From: Tetragonia tetragonoides
Lineage: Eukaryota > Streptophyta > Magnoliopsida > Caryophyllales > Aizoaceae
Length of the DNA stretch: 64,000 nucleotides
Assembly (NCBI GenBank): GCA_038025085.1
Contig: CM076139.1
Coordinates: 54,354,807 to 54,418,806 of the forward strand
Direction of reading: 5' to 3'
Shown here piece after piece: positions 10,459-22,229 of this stretch. The notes under the pieces were generated by a model. The model had not been told where the DNA came from. It did no database searches and saw only the letters and a program-made list of their open reading frames with translations. The first letter of the stretch is position 1; every line of letters begins with the position of its first letter. A program made the translations under genes and the position numbers.

Positions 10459-12136
10459 TGCTGCAAAATTTTGAGAGAGAAGACCCGTCACACTCACACA
10501 TACATACATACAAATGAGTACTACAACCCAATATCCTATTACAATGGCAGTATGGCACTCCCAGCTTCTAGCTTCTGGGACGCAATATTCGACCCGCAAA
10601 TTCTTTCTTGGCGGATCCAGTATTTAAGACTAGGTATGCACAATTATATAGACGATAACATATAAAAAAACTCCGAACATATACAGTTGTTTACGTCTAA
10701 TCAAATTTTTAATCAAGTGTCAAATAATCCCAATTCAAGATCCAAAATTAAAGGAAAGCAAAGAATTTAAAGATCCAAGATTGACAATGTTTCATTTGAA
10801 TCAATCAAGCGCAGAACTTCAATTATCAACAGGCCTGGCAACATGTGGGCCTGATAAGAGGAAGAGAGAATAAGGGTGTTGAACTTAACGCGTGATGGAC
10901 AACTTCAATTTAACTGGGCTTTTTTGTTTGGGCTGGGTATGCACATACATACCTACTTTACACTGTGGATCCGCCCATATTCACCGGTAGAGAGTAGAGT
11001 CGTGTTGACTGACACCGTTTTTGGACCAGCCTCATCCTTTTGCACAATTAGTCAAAATCTCGATGAGAATAGCTGCCATTGTCGCTCGCTCGCTAATAGC
11101 CGCCCATAGTCGCTCGCTCGCTAATAGCCACAGATGAAGCTGCCACAATCAAGAAGACGCGGGAGTTAAGCAAAAAAAAATCAAGAAGACGCCGGAGAGA
11201 TGTAGTGGCAAAGTGAGTATTACCACTAATTCACCCAACTTCGTGGCAATTTAGAAAAAATGCCACGCATTACGAAAAAAAAAGCCAAAAACTTTGTTCA
11301 AGAAAATAGTTAAGTGATAGGTTTACAATTAACTACCATTTTCACGTGCTCTGTCAATCAAAATATTAATACCTCTACATGCTTGTGTAATTCTATAACT
11401 TTCTACCATGACAATACCCATTACTAACGTTTTTATTCCTCTTTGGTCTACATTGTATTAAAATTATTAATAATATTTTTTGGTCATTTAAAAAAAATTT
11501 ATGTTTAATGTCATGTATTATGCAACAGTTGTTTGGATCCACATGGCCAAACTAATTTCCTATTTTTCTAAATAAAGAAATTGGTTAAAAAAAATAATAG
11601 TTATATTTACACTTATTTTACTTAAATATTGTACAATTTTCTACATTTATCCATCTTCATGGAGAATCACTTATAATTTTGTTTAATGTCATGTATTATG
11701 CAGCGTTTGTTTATTTGGATTCATGTAGACAAGTTAATCTTTTATTTTTCTAATTAAAAAAAACTAAAAAAAAATAATTATGTTTACAACTATCTTACTT
11801 AACTATTCTACTAATCTACTATATTTCTCCATCTTCATGGAGAATCATTAAAGATTTCAGATGTATAATCTACCAAAACATGGATTATATATGTTAGGAC
11901 TATTTTCTCTTATAAATTTGATTCGTTGTACCTAGTTTTTAGCATTATTTATTTTAACTTCATGTACCATATCTATGAAATTAATAATGTCCATGTATCG
12001 TAATTAATTAGATAACATGGTTCATGTATCGTCATTAATTATTTGGGTGACATGGCATTGACTTTTAGATATGATGATGACTGGGATAGTGACATGGCAT
12101 GACACGTGTCGATGCAATGGCTGTCATGATCCAACT
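10459..12136. other. AT-rich intergenic spacer upstream of the GP210 relic
   Basis: No gene is visible. Small local duplications occur: GTCGCTCGCTCGCTAATAGCC twice near 11078-11126, and AATCAAGAAGACGC twice near 11147-11192. A 179-bp tandem duplication is listed separately. The segment near 11220-11290 contains 'cgtggcaatttag...tgccacg', reminiscent of the subterminal repeats of the CACTA element at 24954. Confidence 0.5.
11503..11860. repeat. Tandem duplication, two diverged units of about 179 bp
   Basis: TTTAATGTCATGTATTATGCA at 11503 recurs at 11682. Both units end with CCATCTTCATGGAGAATCA (about 11650 and 11829). The units differ by many substitutions and small indels, so the duplication is old. 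Confidence 0.75.
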
Positions 12137-12411
<275 letters not shown>

Positions 12412-12819
12412 TCAATTTTTTTTATTATATTGATTCTAATAACAGAGGATGATGAACACGAACCCGTGCATCACACGGGCACGAGATCTAGTGATATTAG
12501 ATGATGACATTGGTGGTAGAAATTTATTTTGCGGAGTATTAAAGTAAAATATAATTAAACAGTGAATTAGGTACATTTGAGCTCAACTATTTTATGTTTT
12601 AATAAAAAATTATTATATGCAATAAGTGTATAGGTCACTAATAGAGAGAGAGAGAGACTAAAACACTAATTTCCTTTCTCAAATCTCCGTGACCATGACT
12701 CCATGAGTGGCCTATAGCATTGCTCAAAAGTGCGAGCTCATCGGAGAAAACATGAGAGTAATAACGTAAGATAAAGCATGACAGTATACACTCGGAGAAT
12801 AAAATAGGAGGCAATATGT

Positions 12820-13370
12820 GTCTCAGTGGAACCTTTCCTTTCTTATGTGATCTTTGCTGAAATTAGAGAAGAAATCCTGGGTATCCTCATTCCTTTTTGT
12901 GAGTGTAAAGATTTTCCTACCTGTTTCCTTGCTAAAATGATTAAATTTAATGCTAGTAAAGGGTATGACTTCTTGGATCTGGAAATGGAAAACTTTACCA
13001 AAAATCGAATTATTTATTTGGATCTCTGCTTGGTTTGACAGATGTGCTCATATTACTATTAAATAGAGGGGACTGTTACCATATGCTACCTGGTGATGAA
13101 AACATCCTTCATGTATAGTGTGATTGTCCTGCGCTGCTATTGCTCATGTGTGGACTTCTTATAATGTTTACATGGAGATCCTGATGAATATTGTTTAGGA
13201 ATGCACGCACTTGATGAGGAGACTAGAGAATGTGTTGATCATCCCATGTTTTAGAGAGAAGAATGCTTTAGCTGACTCCCTAGCTAATTATGCAAAGAGT
13301 TTGCATTCGGACCTTAAAAATAATTTAGTACTAGTACTTGATGATGTTCCTGATGCCTGCAAATAATTTT
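12820..13370 (+). mobile_element. LINE RNase H relic
   Basis: The plus strand at about 13195-13366 reads NVLIIPCFREKNALADSLAN followed by YAKSLHSDL. This resembles the end of the RNase H domain carried by plant LINE polyproteins, where a conserved H/R-E-x-N-x-x-A-D-x-L-A motif precedes the C-terminus. Upstream, an open stretch at 12826-13038 has a similar composition. Stops interrupt the rest. No ends or target duplication were found. Confidence 0.5.
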
Positions 13371-13549
13371 TGAGCAGAGATTGTGATAGAGTGTGTACTC
13401 CAAGACCCATTTCGATGTATATGTAATTAATTAACTGCCCTTATTTTTAAAAGAAAAAGACTAAAATAAAAAAGTAAAAGAAAGAGTCGAAAACAAAAAG
13501 ACCTTACAATGTAAATCTGAAAATGATTGGTTCAGAGACAAAATATTAG

Positions 13550-15298
13550 TATGAAAGTATAATGCAGTTAATGGCTCAACCAACTGGGAGCCCTGGCGTA
13601 TCATATATATAGAGAGAGTTTACAGAATCCAAAACAGATACAGTTTCCTAAAGGGATAAATATTGACATATTTAATATATTCCTTTATTACGCCTCCTCA
13701 AGTTGATCGGGGGGACGCACGAACAGATTGGACTTAAGAAAATGAAACTGCGGAGAGGGGAGAGCCTTCGTCAAAATGTCAGCAAGCTGAAATCTGGTGG
13801 GGATGTAACGAACAAGTAGAGCACCATGAGCAACACGCTCGCGAACAAAATGATAATCAACCTTGACATACTTGGAACGATCATGAAGCACCGGATTAGC
13901 AGTCAAGTACGTAGCACTGATGTTATCACACATGAGACGAACAGGGTGACGAAGGACAATACCCAACTCAGCAAGCAGCTGGCGAACCCAGGTGGTGTCC
14001 GCAACAACATAAGCAATAGCCCGATACTCTGCTTCAGTAGAGGATTTGGAAACTGTAGCCTGTTTCTTACTACGCTAGGATACAAGATTATGACCAAGAA
14101 AAATGACATACCCAGTTGTGGAACGAGAACTATCAGGACATCCCACCCAATCTGCATCAGAATAAGTTACCACAATACTTGGAGAGGCCGACTTGCGGAA
14201 AAACAAGCCATGATCACTGGTACCCTGCAAGTAACGAAATATAAGCTGCACAGCACGAAGGTGCGTGAGTAGTACGAGGAGCATGCATAAATTGACAAAC
14301 CAGGTTAACAACATAAGCAATGTCTGGCCTTGTCATAGTCACATATTGCAAAGCACCGACTATACTCCTATAAGGAGAGGGATCAGCAAGCAACTCACCA
14401 TCTTTGAGAGACAATGCAGTACGGGAAACCAGAGGAGTGCGCACAGGTTTAACAGTATGAAGGTGAAACTTGGTCAACAAGTCCTGAATATATTTTTGTT
14501 GGGTAAGAGAAATACCTAAAGGAGTGCGCACTACCTGAATACCAAGAAAGTAATGAAGATCCCCAAGATCCTTCATAGAAAAAGTGGTGGAAAGTAAATG
14601 AGATTATGGACTAAACTGGGTTCACTGCCGGTGAGAATAATGTCATCAACATACAGAAGTAAAATAATGACAGAAGGATCAGAACGACAGATAAACATGG
14701 AAGAATCGGAAACGCTGCAAATGAAACCATGAGACAGAAGGAAACTACTAAACCGCTGAAACCAGGCCCTGGGTGCCTGCTTAAGGCCGTAGATCGACCT
14801 CTTGAGCCGACATACATAATTTGGGAATTGGGGATTAACAAAACTAGGGGGTTGGGTCATATACACTTCCTCTTGCAAAAACCCATGAAGAAACGCATTT
14901 TTAACATCTAACTGACGAATAGGCCAAGCACATGTCAAAGCAAGAGAAATGACAATTCTAATAGTAGCAGGTTTAACAACAGGGCTAAAAGTCTCATGGT
15001 AATCAATACCGGGTTTCTGACCATTCCCACAAGCAACCAATCGAGCTTTCAAACGTTCAACAGTCCCGTTAGAATTATATTTAGTCTTATAAACCCACTT
15101 ACACCGAACCAAATTCTTTATCTTCTCAAAAGGAACCAAGTCCCTGGCACCAGAACCGTGGTATAAGAGAGAGTAGTTGGTTGAGCCATTAACTGCATTA
15201 TACTTTCATATGGTATCAGAGAGAGTTTACAGAATCCAAAACAGATACAGTTTCCTAAAAAGATAAATATTGACATATTTAATATATTCCTCTATTAA
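13550..15298. repeat. 36-bp perfect inverted repeat and ~80-bp direct repeat around a copia fragment
   Basis: 13550-13585 is the exact reverse complement of 15175-15210. Immediately inside or outside these, an ~80-bp sequence (13610-13689 and 15216-15298, containing CAGATACAGTTTCCTAAA) is repeated in direct orientation with few differences. TGGTATCAGAG, the usual primer-binding site for initiator tRNA-Met, lies at 15211 on the plus strand, opposite to the coding strand of the enclosed reverse transcriptase. The pieces therefore cannot be one simple element. Confidence 0.8.
13688..15190 (-). mobile_element. Ty1-copia reverse transcriptase-RNase H fragment
   Basis: The minus strand carries RT hallmarks: RCKWVYKTKYNS, LKARLVACG, ETFSPVVKPATIR, QLDVKNAFLHG, KRSIYGLKQAPRAWF and the catalytic LLYVDDIIL. 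RNase H features follow: YSDADWVGCPDSRRSTTGY-like sequence, then KSSTEAEYRA, then LTKALPSPQF near the end at 13688. At least one frameshift (about 14575) and one stop break the polyprotein. Gag, protease and integrase are absent. The fragment starts abruptly at about 15140-15190, next to the rearranged repeats. Confidence 0.9.
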
Positions 15299-15555
15299 TT
15301 AGCTTGATCACCATCATCACCATCCTGACACTTACTACTGAAACACAACATCATTAAGCTTTGCTACATAATCGACGGATGATTAAAGCATCCCACCATC
15401 GATTGAAAAACCATCCAAAATTAAAACTTAGTACCTGTACAAACAAACTATCACCAAACACCACATTTACTACTGTAGTCCGTTAAGCATTAGCTAGCTT
15501 AGATTACAAACATTTTTTTTTTTTTTTAAATTATTTATTCAAAACTTGTGTTTAT
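15299..15555. other. 3' flank of the COL gene
   Basis: This is AT-rich non-coding DNA with a T run at 15512-15526. It presumably holds the COL 3' UTR and polyadenylation region. No clear single signal can be picked. Confidence 0.4.
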
Positions 15556-17391
15556 TTAGAAGGATGGTACGACACCGTAACCGGGATCAGAGGCGAAAAT
15601 GCCGTCGACAGAGGCGGCGGTGACTTCAGCTTCGACATCAACACGCTTGGCGAACCGGCCCTTGATCCTAGGCCGGGTTTCGGCGTAGGCCTTGCGAGAA
15701 GCATAGCGGATGGTCTTTTCAAACTTTCTGTTCTTTCTCTTCTCTCTGTACCTCAATACTCTAGCCTCTCTGTCCATTCCCACCATCTTCATGTGCTGTT
15801 GTTGTTGTTGTTGTTGTTGCTTGTCGAATTCTGTTGATGCCACGTCCGCCATTGCACTTGCATCAGGCACCACTCCGAAATCCAACGACGAGGATGATAC
15901 CTTTATTCATTCAAATGCCAATTTAAATCAATCAAGGGATCTCAGCCCGTCAATTATTGTTGCTCTTTTTGCTCCGAAATAAAATTCATTCTAAGGTAAC
16001 ACGGAATCTAGGCTCCAATTTACTTCCACTATCTATTAAGCCCGTGCATCATGCCCGGATTCATGTTAATACACTCATCGTCATATAGATAAATTCATTA
16101 AACTAGGAGGTTACTTCTTTATCTAGCTAATATACTATAGTAATACTCATACTAGTACTAGCTTAGAATTTCTGCCTCCATACTTAGCAAGAGCCTAGAG
16201 CGGAGTTAGAGGTTTTACTAAGCGGGATCAATATCCAATTTGTACTAAGTATGTTTTTGTCAACAAATTTTTATATTGAAAATCAAGATTTTGGGGTTTG
16301 TTAATTCGGATTGATTGACACTGTTGCTTTAAACCTAACTCCGCCACTAATGGAAGTGCAAACCGAAGAGGATGAGGTAGAGTTAAGGGCAGCAAGGTAG
16401 TGTAGTTAATTAAATCAGTTCAAATGAGCAGATCTACATATGTATTATATCATTAAAGAATAATAGTAATTGAAAACAGGAATATATATAATTGTGGTAA
16501 AAGTGAAAGGAAGAGTTAGGGTATAGGAAAGCTTACACTGTGGCTAAGAGAAGGCTGAGGGTTGGTGTTGTAAGAGGAGAGAGAATAAGGCTTGCAATTA
16601 TTAGCAGCAGAGGAGATGTTGTCATAGCCATCCAAATGGTGACTATTGTTGTGCTTGTGGTTGTAGGAGCCTGTACCTGCTGGCATTGAGTACAACGACG
16701 CCGATTCTACTTGGTGGGTGCTGCTGATCTGTTTATGATCCTGATCCGGATCCGGAACTACACAGTCTGCACTCGGATCCGGCTTCGGATGCTCTGCTCC
16801 AAAGTCAAGGTCCAAATACGGATCAATGTCGTCACCACCACCACCACCACCACTAGAAAAGAGGTAATCAATGGGCGACGTCTTCGGATCGTCCAGATGA
16901 CAATGATTCGTGTTATTCGTGTTCGTGTTAAGGTTAGGGTTTGGTAACAGCCACGAGTCAGCCTCAGCCTCGTCGGCATCGGAGTAATACTCCTCCCCGA
17001 AAAGCTTATTAATAGCGGCGGATTTGGCGGCGGAGATGGCTGTAGCGGTGGCGGTGGCGGTGGTGGAGTGGATGTTATTATCGTGGTCGAAGAAGGGAGT
17101 GAGAGGGACGCGCTCGTGACGGCGAGCTAGAGGGTTAGCAGAGTGGATATCACGGTCGCACGTGACACAGAGGTGAGCAGCGTCTGCCTTGCACGTGATG
17201 CTGGCCGGAGCTTGCTCACACACTTCGCAAACCCAGACGCGCGCGTGGCGTGAGGCGAGCTTGTTAGCGGCGTGGATTTTGTTGTCGCATGTGATGCAGA
17301 GATATGCGGTGTCGGCACGGCAGAAAACGGTGGCTGTAGCTGATTTGCATGAGTCGCACAGCTTAGCTGCTGCCATTATACCACCTCCCAT
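15556..17391 (-). CDS. CONSTANS-like B-box/CCT transcription factor (COL3/4/5 type)
   Basis: Two exons, 16537-17391 and 15556-15900, are joined by a 636-bp intron (CAGT|gtaagc ... aaag|GTATC) and encode 399 residues. Two tandem B-box zinc fingers occupy about residues 12-97 ([13 protein letters not shown], then [13 protein letters not shown]). The middle is acidic and Asn/His-rich. A YGVVP-like motif (FGVVPD) is at about 293-298, an eight-Gln run at 313-320, and the CCT domain at about 328-371 ([20 protein letters not shown]). The protein ends YGVVPSF, as in COL3-5. Family members are nuclear regulators of photoperiodic and light responses; CCT contacts NF-Y/DNA and partner proteins. The ATG at 17391 is preferred; an in-frame ATG at 17376 ([10 protein letters not shown]) is equally plausible. 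The gene looks complete and functional. Flowering versus light-signalling role cannot be told from sequence. Confidence 0.95.
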
Positions 17392-17969
17392 TATTTGATA
17401 CCAGCTTTTCCAAATCGGTGTCTCAAAGCTATTGTGGGTGTCAATTGTCAAATGTGAATGGAAGGGGAACACTTTTTTCTTTTTTTTTTTTTGGTGGATG
17501 GGAATTTTCGTGAGTAGTAAAGGGGAAGGGTAATGCAAGGCAATCAACTATGTTGATAGAGGAGAGAGAGAGGAGATCTAGGGTGGACCAATGAGGGTAT
17601 GACACGTGCTATAGGGCTTACCCATAGTTACAAAATGGAAAGAGAAAGGGATATTAATCAATTATGGTTGGGTTCTTTGGGAGTATGTTGGTTCTGACAA
17701 AAATGTGGAAAATATTTTTACATTAAAGATAGAGACAGTTTGCTATTGACAGATGAGAGTGGAGGGAGATGGGGTTTTGGATAGGGAAGATCTCAAATTC
17801 ATTCTAATCCCATTGGAGTTATTTTGCCAAGGGCTTCAAACTCAATTATAGGACTATTATGTGGGTCCACCCATTGTTTGTCTTCCATTTCTGTAGGGGA
17901 ATTTTCTCAATTCTGATCATCAACACCAACTCCAATAATGCATATTTATACGCTACAATTAGTATTTTA
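17392..17969 (-). promoter_or_regulatory. COL 5' flank
   Basis: The minus strand immediately upstream of the COL start has a pyrimidine/purine-asymmetric stretch near 17471-17492, probably in the 5' leader. ACACGTG (a G-box-like core) is at 17601-17607. I cannot assign a TATA box with confidence. Confidence 0.35.
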
Positions 17970-18191
17970 TAGATGGGTTAGTGTAGTGGTTCAGCACTTC
18001 ATCTCTTAAACAAGTGGTTGGGGTCTGAATCCCAACTCTTGCGAATAGAATAAATCCCTTTGGCCAGCCCCCTACCGCTTAGTGTGCTGATAGTTGGGGC
18101 GAGAGGATTAGTCACTTAGTGTGCTGATAGTTGAGGCGAGAGGATTAGTCACTGTGGTCGACGGTGGATATCCTTGGCAAAGACAAAAAAC
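17970..18191 (+). mobile_element. tRNA-derived SINE with target-site duplication
   Basis: The element begins TAGATGGGTTAGTGTAGTGG, which fits a Pol III A box, and carries a B-box-like GGGGTCTGAATCCC at about 18020-18034. It ends in a short A run. Flanks TAGTATTTTA (17960-17969) and TAGCATTTTA (18192-18201) match at 9 of 10 positions. A 37-bp segment is tandemly duplicated inside it (18079-18115 and 18116-18152). Confidence 0.75.
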
Positions 18192-19240
18192 TAGCATTTT
18201 ACCTACAATTTTTATTTATTATTATTATTTTTTTTAATATTCTAGCCAAACTCAAAATATATATATCTAAACAAATAATTAAAAAGAACAAGGAAAAACA
18301 ATAATAAGTTGGAACTGTAAGAAGAGAGAATAAAGAAGAACACATTACTACATATTTTTAGGCTTAATGATGCATGGGAGTGAAATGACAATTTTAATTA
18401 GAGGATTAAAAGTACACAAGCTAGCAATGTGGATGCTCACATTTGAATTATTGTTGAAAAAAGTACAACAGTGACCTATCACAATTTAACCTCCACAAGA
18501 GGTAGTGAAAGTTGGCTTTATATTAATTGGATATATAGATCAGATTTAATATATTGGTTTATGAAAGAGATGTACAAAGGCATTTGATTTGTGTGGAGTG
18601 TAACATAATTAACAACCTGCTAGGTCATGACATTTGCTGGTGTCAAATCAATTTACTATTAACTTGAGGAAGTGTCAATAGCTCATTGCCCAGTCGAAGT
18701 GATAATAACAAGTTCACATGATTCCAAATATGGTTATTAGCAAAACTCGATGCTAATCAATAATCCAAATTTCATGTCTTTAACTACATACAATAGATTT
18801 ATAAATGAACTATGAAGATATGCTAAATAGGCGTGTTCTAGTAGCACAATAATTAGCAGTAGTTTTTTTAATTTTTTTTAATTTTTTTTTTAATTTTTAT
18901 GGGATAAACTTAATTGAACTGGATTGAAGTGAAATGATTTCAAAATCACTAAACAGAAATGAACACCACTTTATAGGTAAGACAAGATGTATGTATCTGA
19001 ACTAAACACTATTAAATTGAACTAAACATCATTGAACTGAACCGAATATCACTTAACTAACACAAGATCAATCATGGACTGAACAGAACGGAATTGAACT
19101 GAACTAATTGACGGGATAAGCTCTAAATTAAAGAACACACCAAATTACTAGTATTGTAGTTAATTAATTACACATAAGATCATTAACTAAAATACACATA
19201 ACATTAATTCAATCAAACATAACTTGGAAACTTATACATA
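18192..19240. other. AT-rich spacer with degenerate GAACTRAAC repeats
   Basis: No gene is seen. Between about 18905 and 19110 the words GAACTGAAC, GAACTAAAC and ATTGAACT recur irregularly, giving a weak minisatellite. T runs are at 18864-18896. Confidence 0.5.
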
Positions 19241-19245
19241 TGGAC

Positions 19246-19697
19246 TGTTGAAGTGGGTTAATGTCCCACATGGAAAGATTAAAGGGTCTTGAGCATACAT
19301 ATAAGGAAGTGGGTTACTCCACCAATTGCCAATTGGTTTTGGGTTGGAACCTCACTTATCTTATGTGTGTGCTCACTTGTTAAGGCCCAATTTGTTGAAA
19401 TTTATCATGGTATCAGAGCGGGCTTCGGTCCTGCCTTTATGACCCCGTCATTGGCCCACGCGCATGTGACTAGCCCATAGTAGGCTTTGATTGGTCCACG
19501 CTTCAACCCATGATGGGTCTTTGCGTGAGGTGGGGTGTTGAAGTGGGTTAATGTCCCACATGGAAAGATTAAAGGGTCTTGAGCATACATATAAGGAAGT
19601 GGGTTACTCCACCCATTGCCAATTGATTTTGGGTTGGAACCTCACTTATCTTGTGTGTGTGCTCACTTATTAAGGCCCAATTTGTTGAAATTTATCA
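19246..19697 (+). mobile_element. TRIM (terminal-repeat retrotransposon in miniature)
   Basis: Two near-identical ~163-bp LTRs start TGTTGAAGTGGGTTAATGTC (19246 and about 19535) and end TTTGTTGAAATTTATCA (about 19408 and 19697). The 5' LTR is followed directly by TGGTATCAGAGCGGGC, the tRNA-iMet primer-binding site. The purine-rich GTGAGGTGGGG precedes the 3' LTR. The ~125-bp interior has no coding capacity. The left flank is TGGAC, but the right flank is not; see the composite with the next element. Related copies lie at 42812-43420. Confidence 0.88.
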
Positions 19698-19698
19698 C

Positions 19699-21989
19699 TG
19701 TTGGAGATATGCCATGTCACTACTTAGTTTGTTACAAAGTTGTTATTAGATTTAATATATAAGTCATTAGTTCATATAATTAAATTACCCAATTCATTCA
19801 TTCATAATCAATAAAGAAGCTTCCATTATTTAGCCCTTTCTCTCTCTAGAATTATCCCCAATTCATTGTTGATTTTAGCTTGTTATGATCCTAATTTTCT
19901 ACATGGTATCAGAGCGAGGATCAAGCTAAATCGATTATTCTTTTCATCAATTCAATAATCCGTTCTTCAATCATTGATCATCAAGAAAATATCAAAATTC
20001 TCTGTTTTTCTTGTTCGTGATTTTCGTTCGCGATTTTCTTCGCTCAAGACTCTTCAATCTTCGATCTTGATTCGATCGAGTTCATCAATCAGGTTTGATT
20101 CACAAAAATCGATTACAATTTCTCATATTAATTCTCCATTTTTTGGTTCATCGATCATCATCACACGAAAACACAAAAATTTCGCTCGTTATTTTTCTTC
20201 GCTCAACCTTCTGATCTTTGATCAGTTCATTTCGATTGCATCAAATCATCAAAAATATTCGAGAATCACAAAATCATTCACGAATCTCAGTTTCTTTTCT
20301 TAATTTCTTTCATTTTCGATCAAGTGTTCTTGATTCAACCTTGATCAAGCTCAAAAAAAAAAAAAAAAAAAATTCACAAAAAAAAAAAAATATTCATTGG
20401 ATTTTCGAACAAATTGATTTGTTTTCATCAATTGTTCTTGCTCATTTAACTGAGATTCGATCATCTTTCATCTAGATCAAGCATTCAATTGATCTAATTT
20501 CGAAGAAGAAAAAAAAAATTAGGTTTTCTAATTTCGCACACCAAGTGCTCGATGAAGTTCCTGAGTGAATTTTCATCTTCAATTCACTCTGTTTTGACAG
20601 ATTATGTTCTGTTTCTTGAAGTCTTCTATGACTATGGCTTCGTATATTCATCATTATCACTCGGATCATCGAGTTGATTTTTCGCCGTCGATTGAGCGGT
20701 TCAATCTTCATCAAGATTTTCAGCGCTTTTCACCTTCTTGTCAAAGGTTTTGCGCTTCATTCAATCATTATCACTCGATTTTCGAGTTCATCTTTGTCAC
20801 CGTTCATCTCTTATGAGAATTGTTGTTTAACCGGTTCATCTCTTATTATCACTCGTTTCATCGAGTTCTTGTCACCGTACTACTTCTCCTACGAGAGAAT
20901 TCAATGTACGGATCATCTCCTCTTGGCGTTTTGTCATCAGATTCACCAGGAAGTTCCCTGGTTTATGAAGCCTTCAATGGCTCAGTTGGTTTGGGTTGAT
21001 GTAGCATCAGTTACTAGTCCTTGGTGGATGTCATCGAGTTCATCATCTGCGGTTACGGCGTCATTATCGTCGGCCACGTTGTCATCTCAACGAACTCCAT
21101 CGAGGTCCTTTTCGGTTTTGGTTTGGTTCTCCATTGGTCTGGCAATCTGTTGATGCCCTAGCCTTTGGACTTTTCTTTTTTTTCTCATGCAGTGAGCTCA
21201 TGTTCAAAGCTGGATGCTTGGAGTGCCCACTGTGTTGTGTGTTACTGTGGCTGTTGGTTCTCAATAGTTGTCTTCAGCTTGTGTTGGTGATTTCTGTCTG
21301 TAGTCTGTATGCCGTGCGTTTCTTCATCATGGGACATGGCTGTCAAGATTGATTGGTGTTCTTCAGAAAATTTTAGGCAGGAGCATGCTTTATATTCAAA
21401 TAAGCCAATTTACAGTTGGTGATTCTTTTGGTGGTTGTCAGCATGTCAAATGTCTTTGGCAAAGGTGTTTGCTTTGGGTATGTATGTGTGACCGTGATAC
21501 ATATCAAATTGGCTTGAGGAGCTGGAGAAAGTCAGCTCAAAGTTCGAATCCAAATGGAATTATGATGTGTTTATGTCTTGTGTACTGGATACTCATCCAG
21601 AGTACAAGAGTGCAGTTCAAGCAAGGTGATTGGCAAAGTGTTTTGGGTCTGGCATTCTTGATCAAGGCATGCTTGTTGCTATGGTGGATCAAACCGGAAA
21701 GCATGGGATATCTTGTGATTCAGAGTTTCATTGTCTCCACTCTCCAAGTTGGAGGTATTTCATACCCTCCAACTTGAGGGGGGATGTTGGAGATATGCCA
21801 TGTCACTACTTAGTTTGTTACAAAGTTGTTATTAGATTTAATATATAAGTCATTAGTTCATATAATTAAATTACCCAATTCATTCATTCATAATCAATAA
21901 AGAAGCTTCCATTATTTAGCCCTTTCTCTCTCTAGAATTATCCCCAATTCATTGTTGATTTTAGCTTGTTATGATCCTGATTTTCTACA
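19699..21989 (+). mobile_element. Young non-autonomous LTR retrotransposon (copia-type ends), 2.29 kb
   Basis: The 205-bp LTRs at 19699-19903 and 21785-21989 differ at about one base by eye. The 5' LTR is followed by TGGTATCAGAGCGAGG (primer-binding site). The 3' LTR is preceded by GAGGGGGGA (polypurine tract). The 1.88-kb interior is rich in TCATC/GATCAAG words, with short open frames (for example 20674-21153 and 21349-21777) but no recognisable gag, protease, integrase or reverse transcriptase. It must move with enzymes supplied in trans. The right flank TGGAC (21990-21994) matches the left flank of the adjoining TRIM. Confidence 0.88.
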
Positions 21990-22229
21990 TGGACTGACCC
22001 GTTAAACGTGTAGTACTCCGATCCACATGCATCAATCTACATCATAAAGCTCGCTTCACTAATCACTAGTACAGCTTAAGTAGCCCTTAACCTAAAAATG
22101 ACGACGTACACTTACAAATCCTAAACACACTGTTCTTGATTATTTATTCTGACACAGTGAGACACACACACTAGGTAGCTCGCATGGGTTTCCCTATGCA
22201 AATACGTAGGTACGCCGTATTATTATTGT

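Noticed and set aside
16711..17398. Plus-strand and alternate-frame ORFs over the COL exon
   Set aside because: They are shadows of the B-box and acidic regions of the minus-strand gene.
19246..19697. Cassandra-type TRIM carrying 5S rRNA sequence
   Set aside because: No 5S rRNA promoter boxes are visible in the LTRs; it is a different TRIM family.
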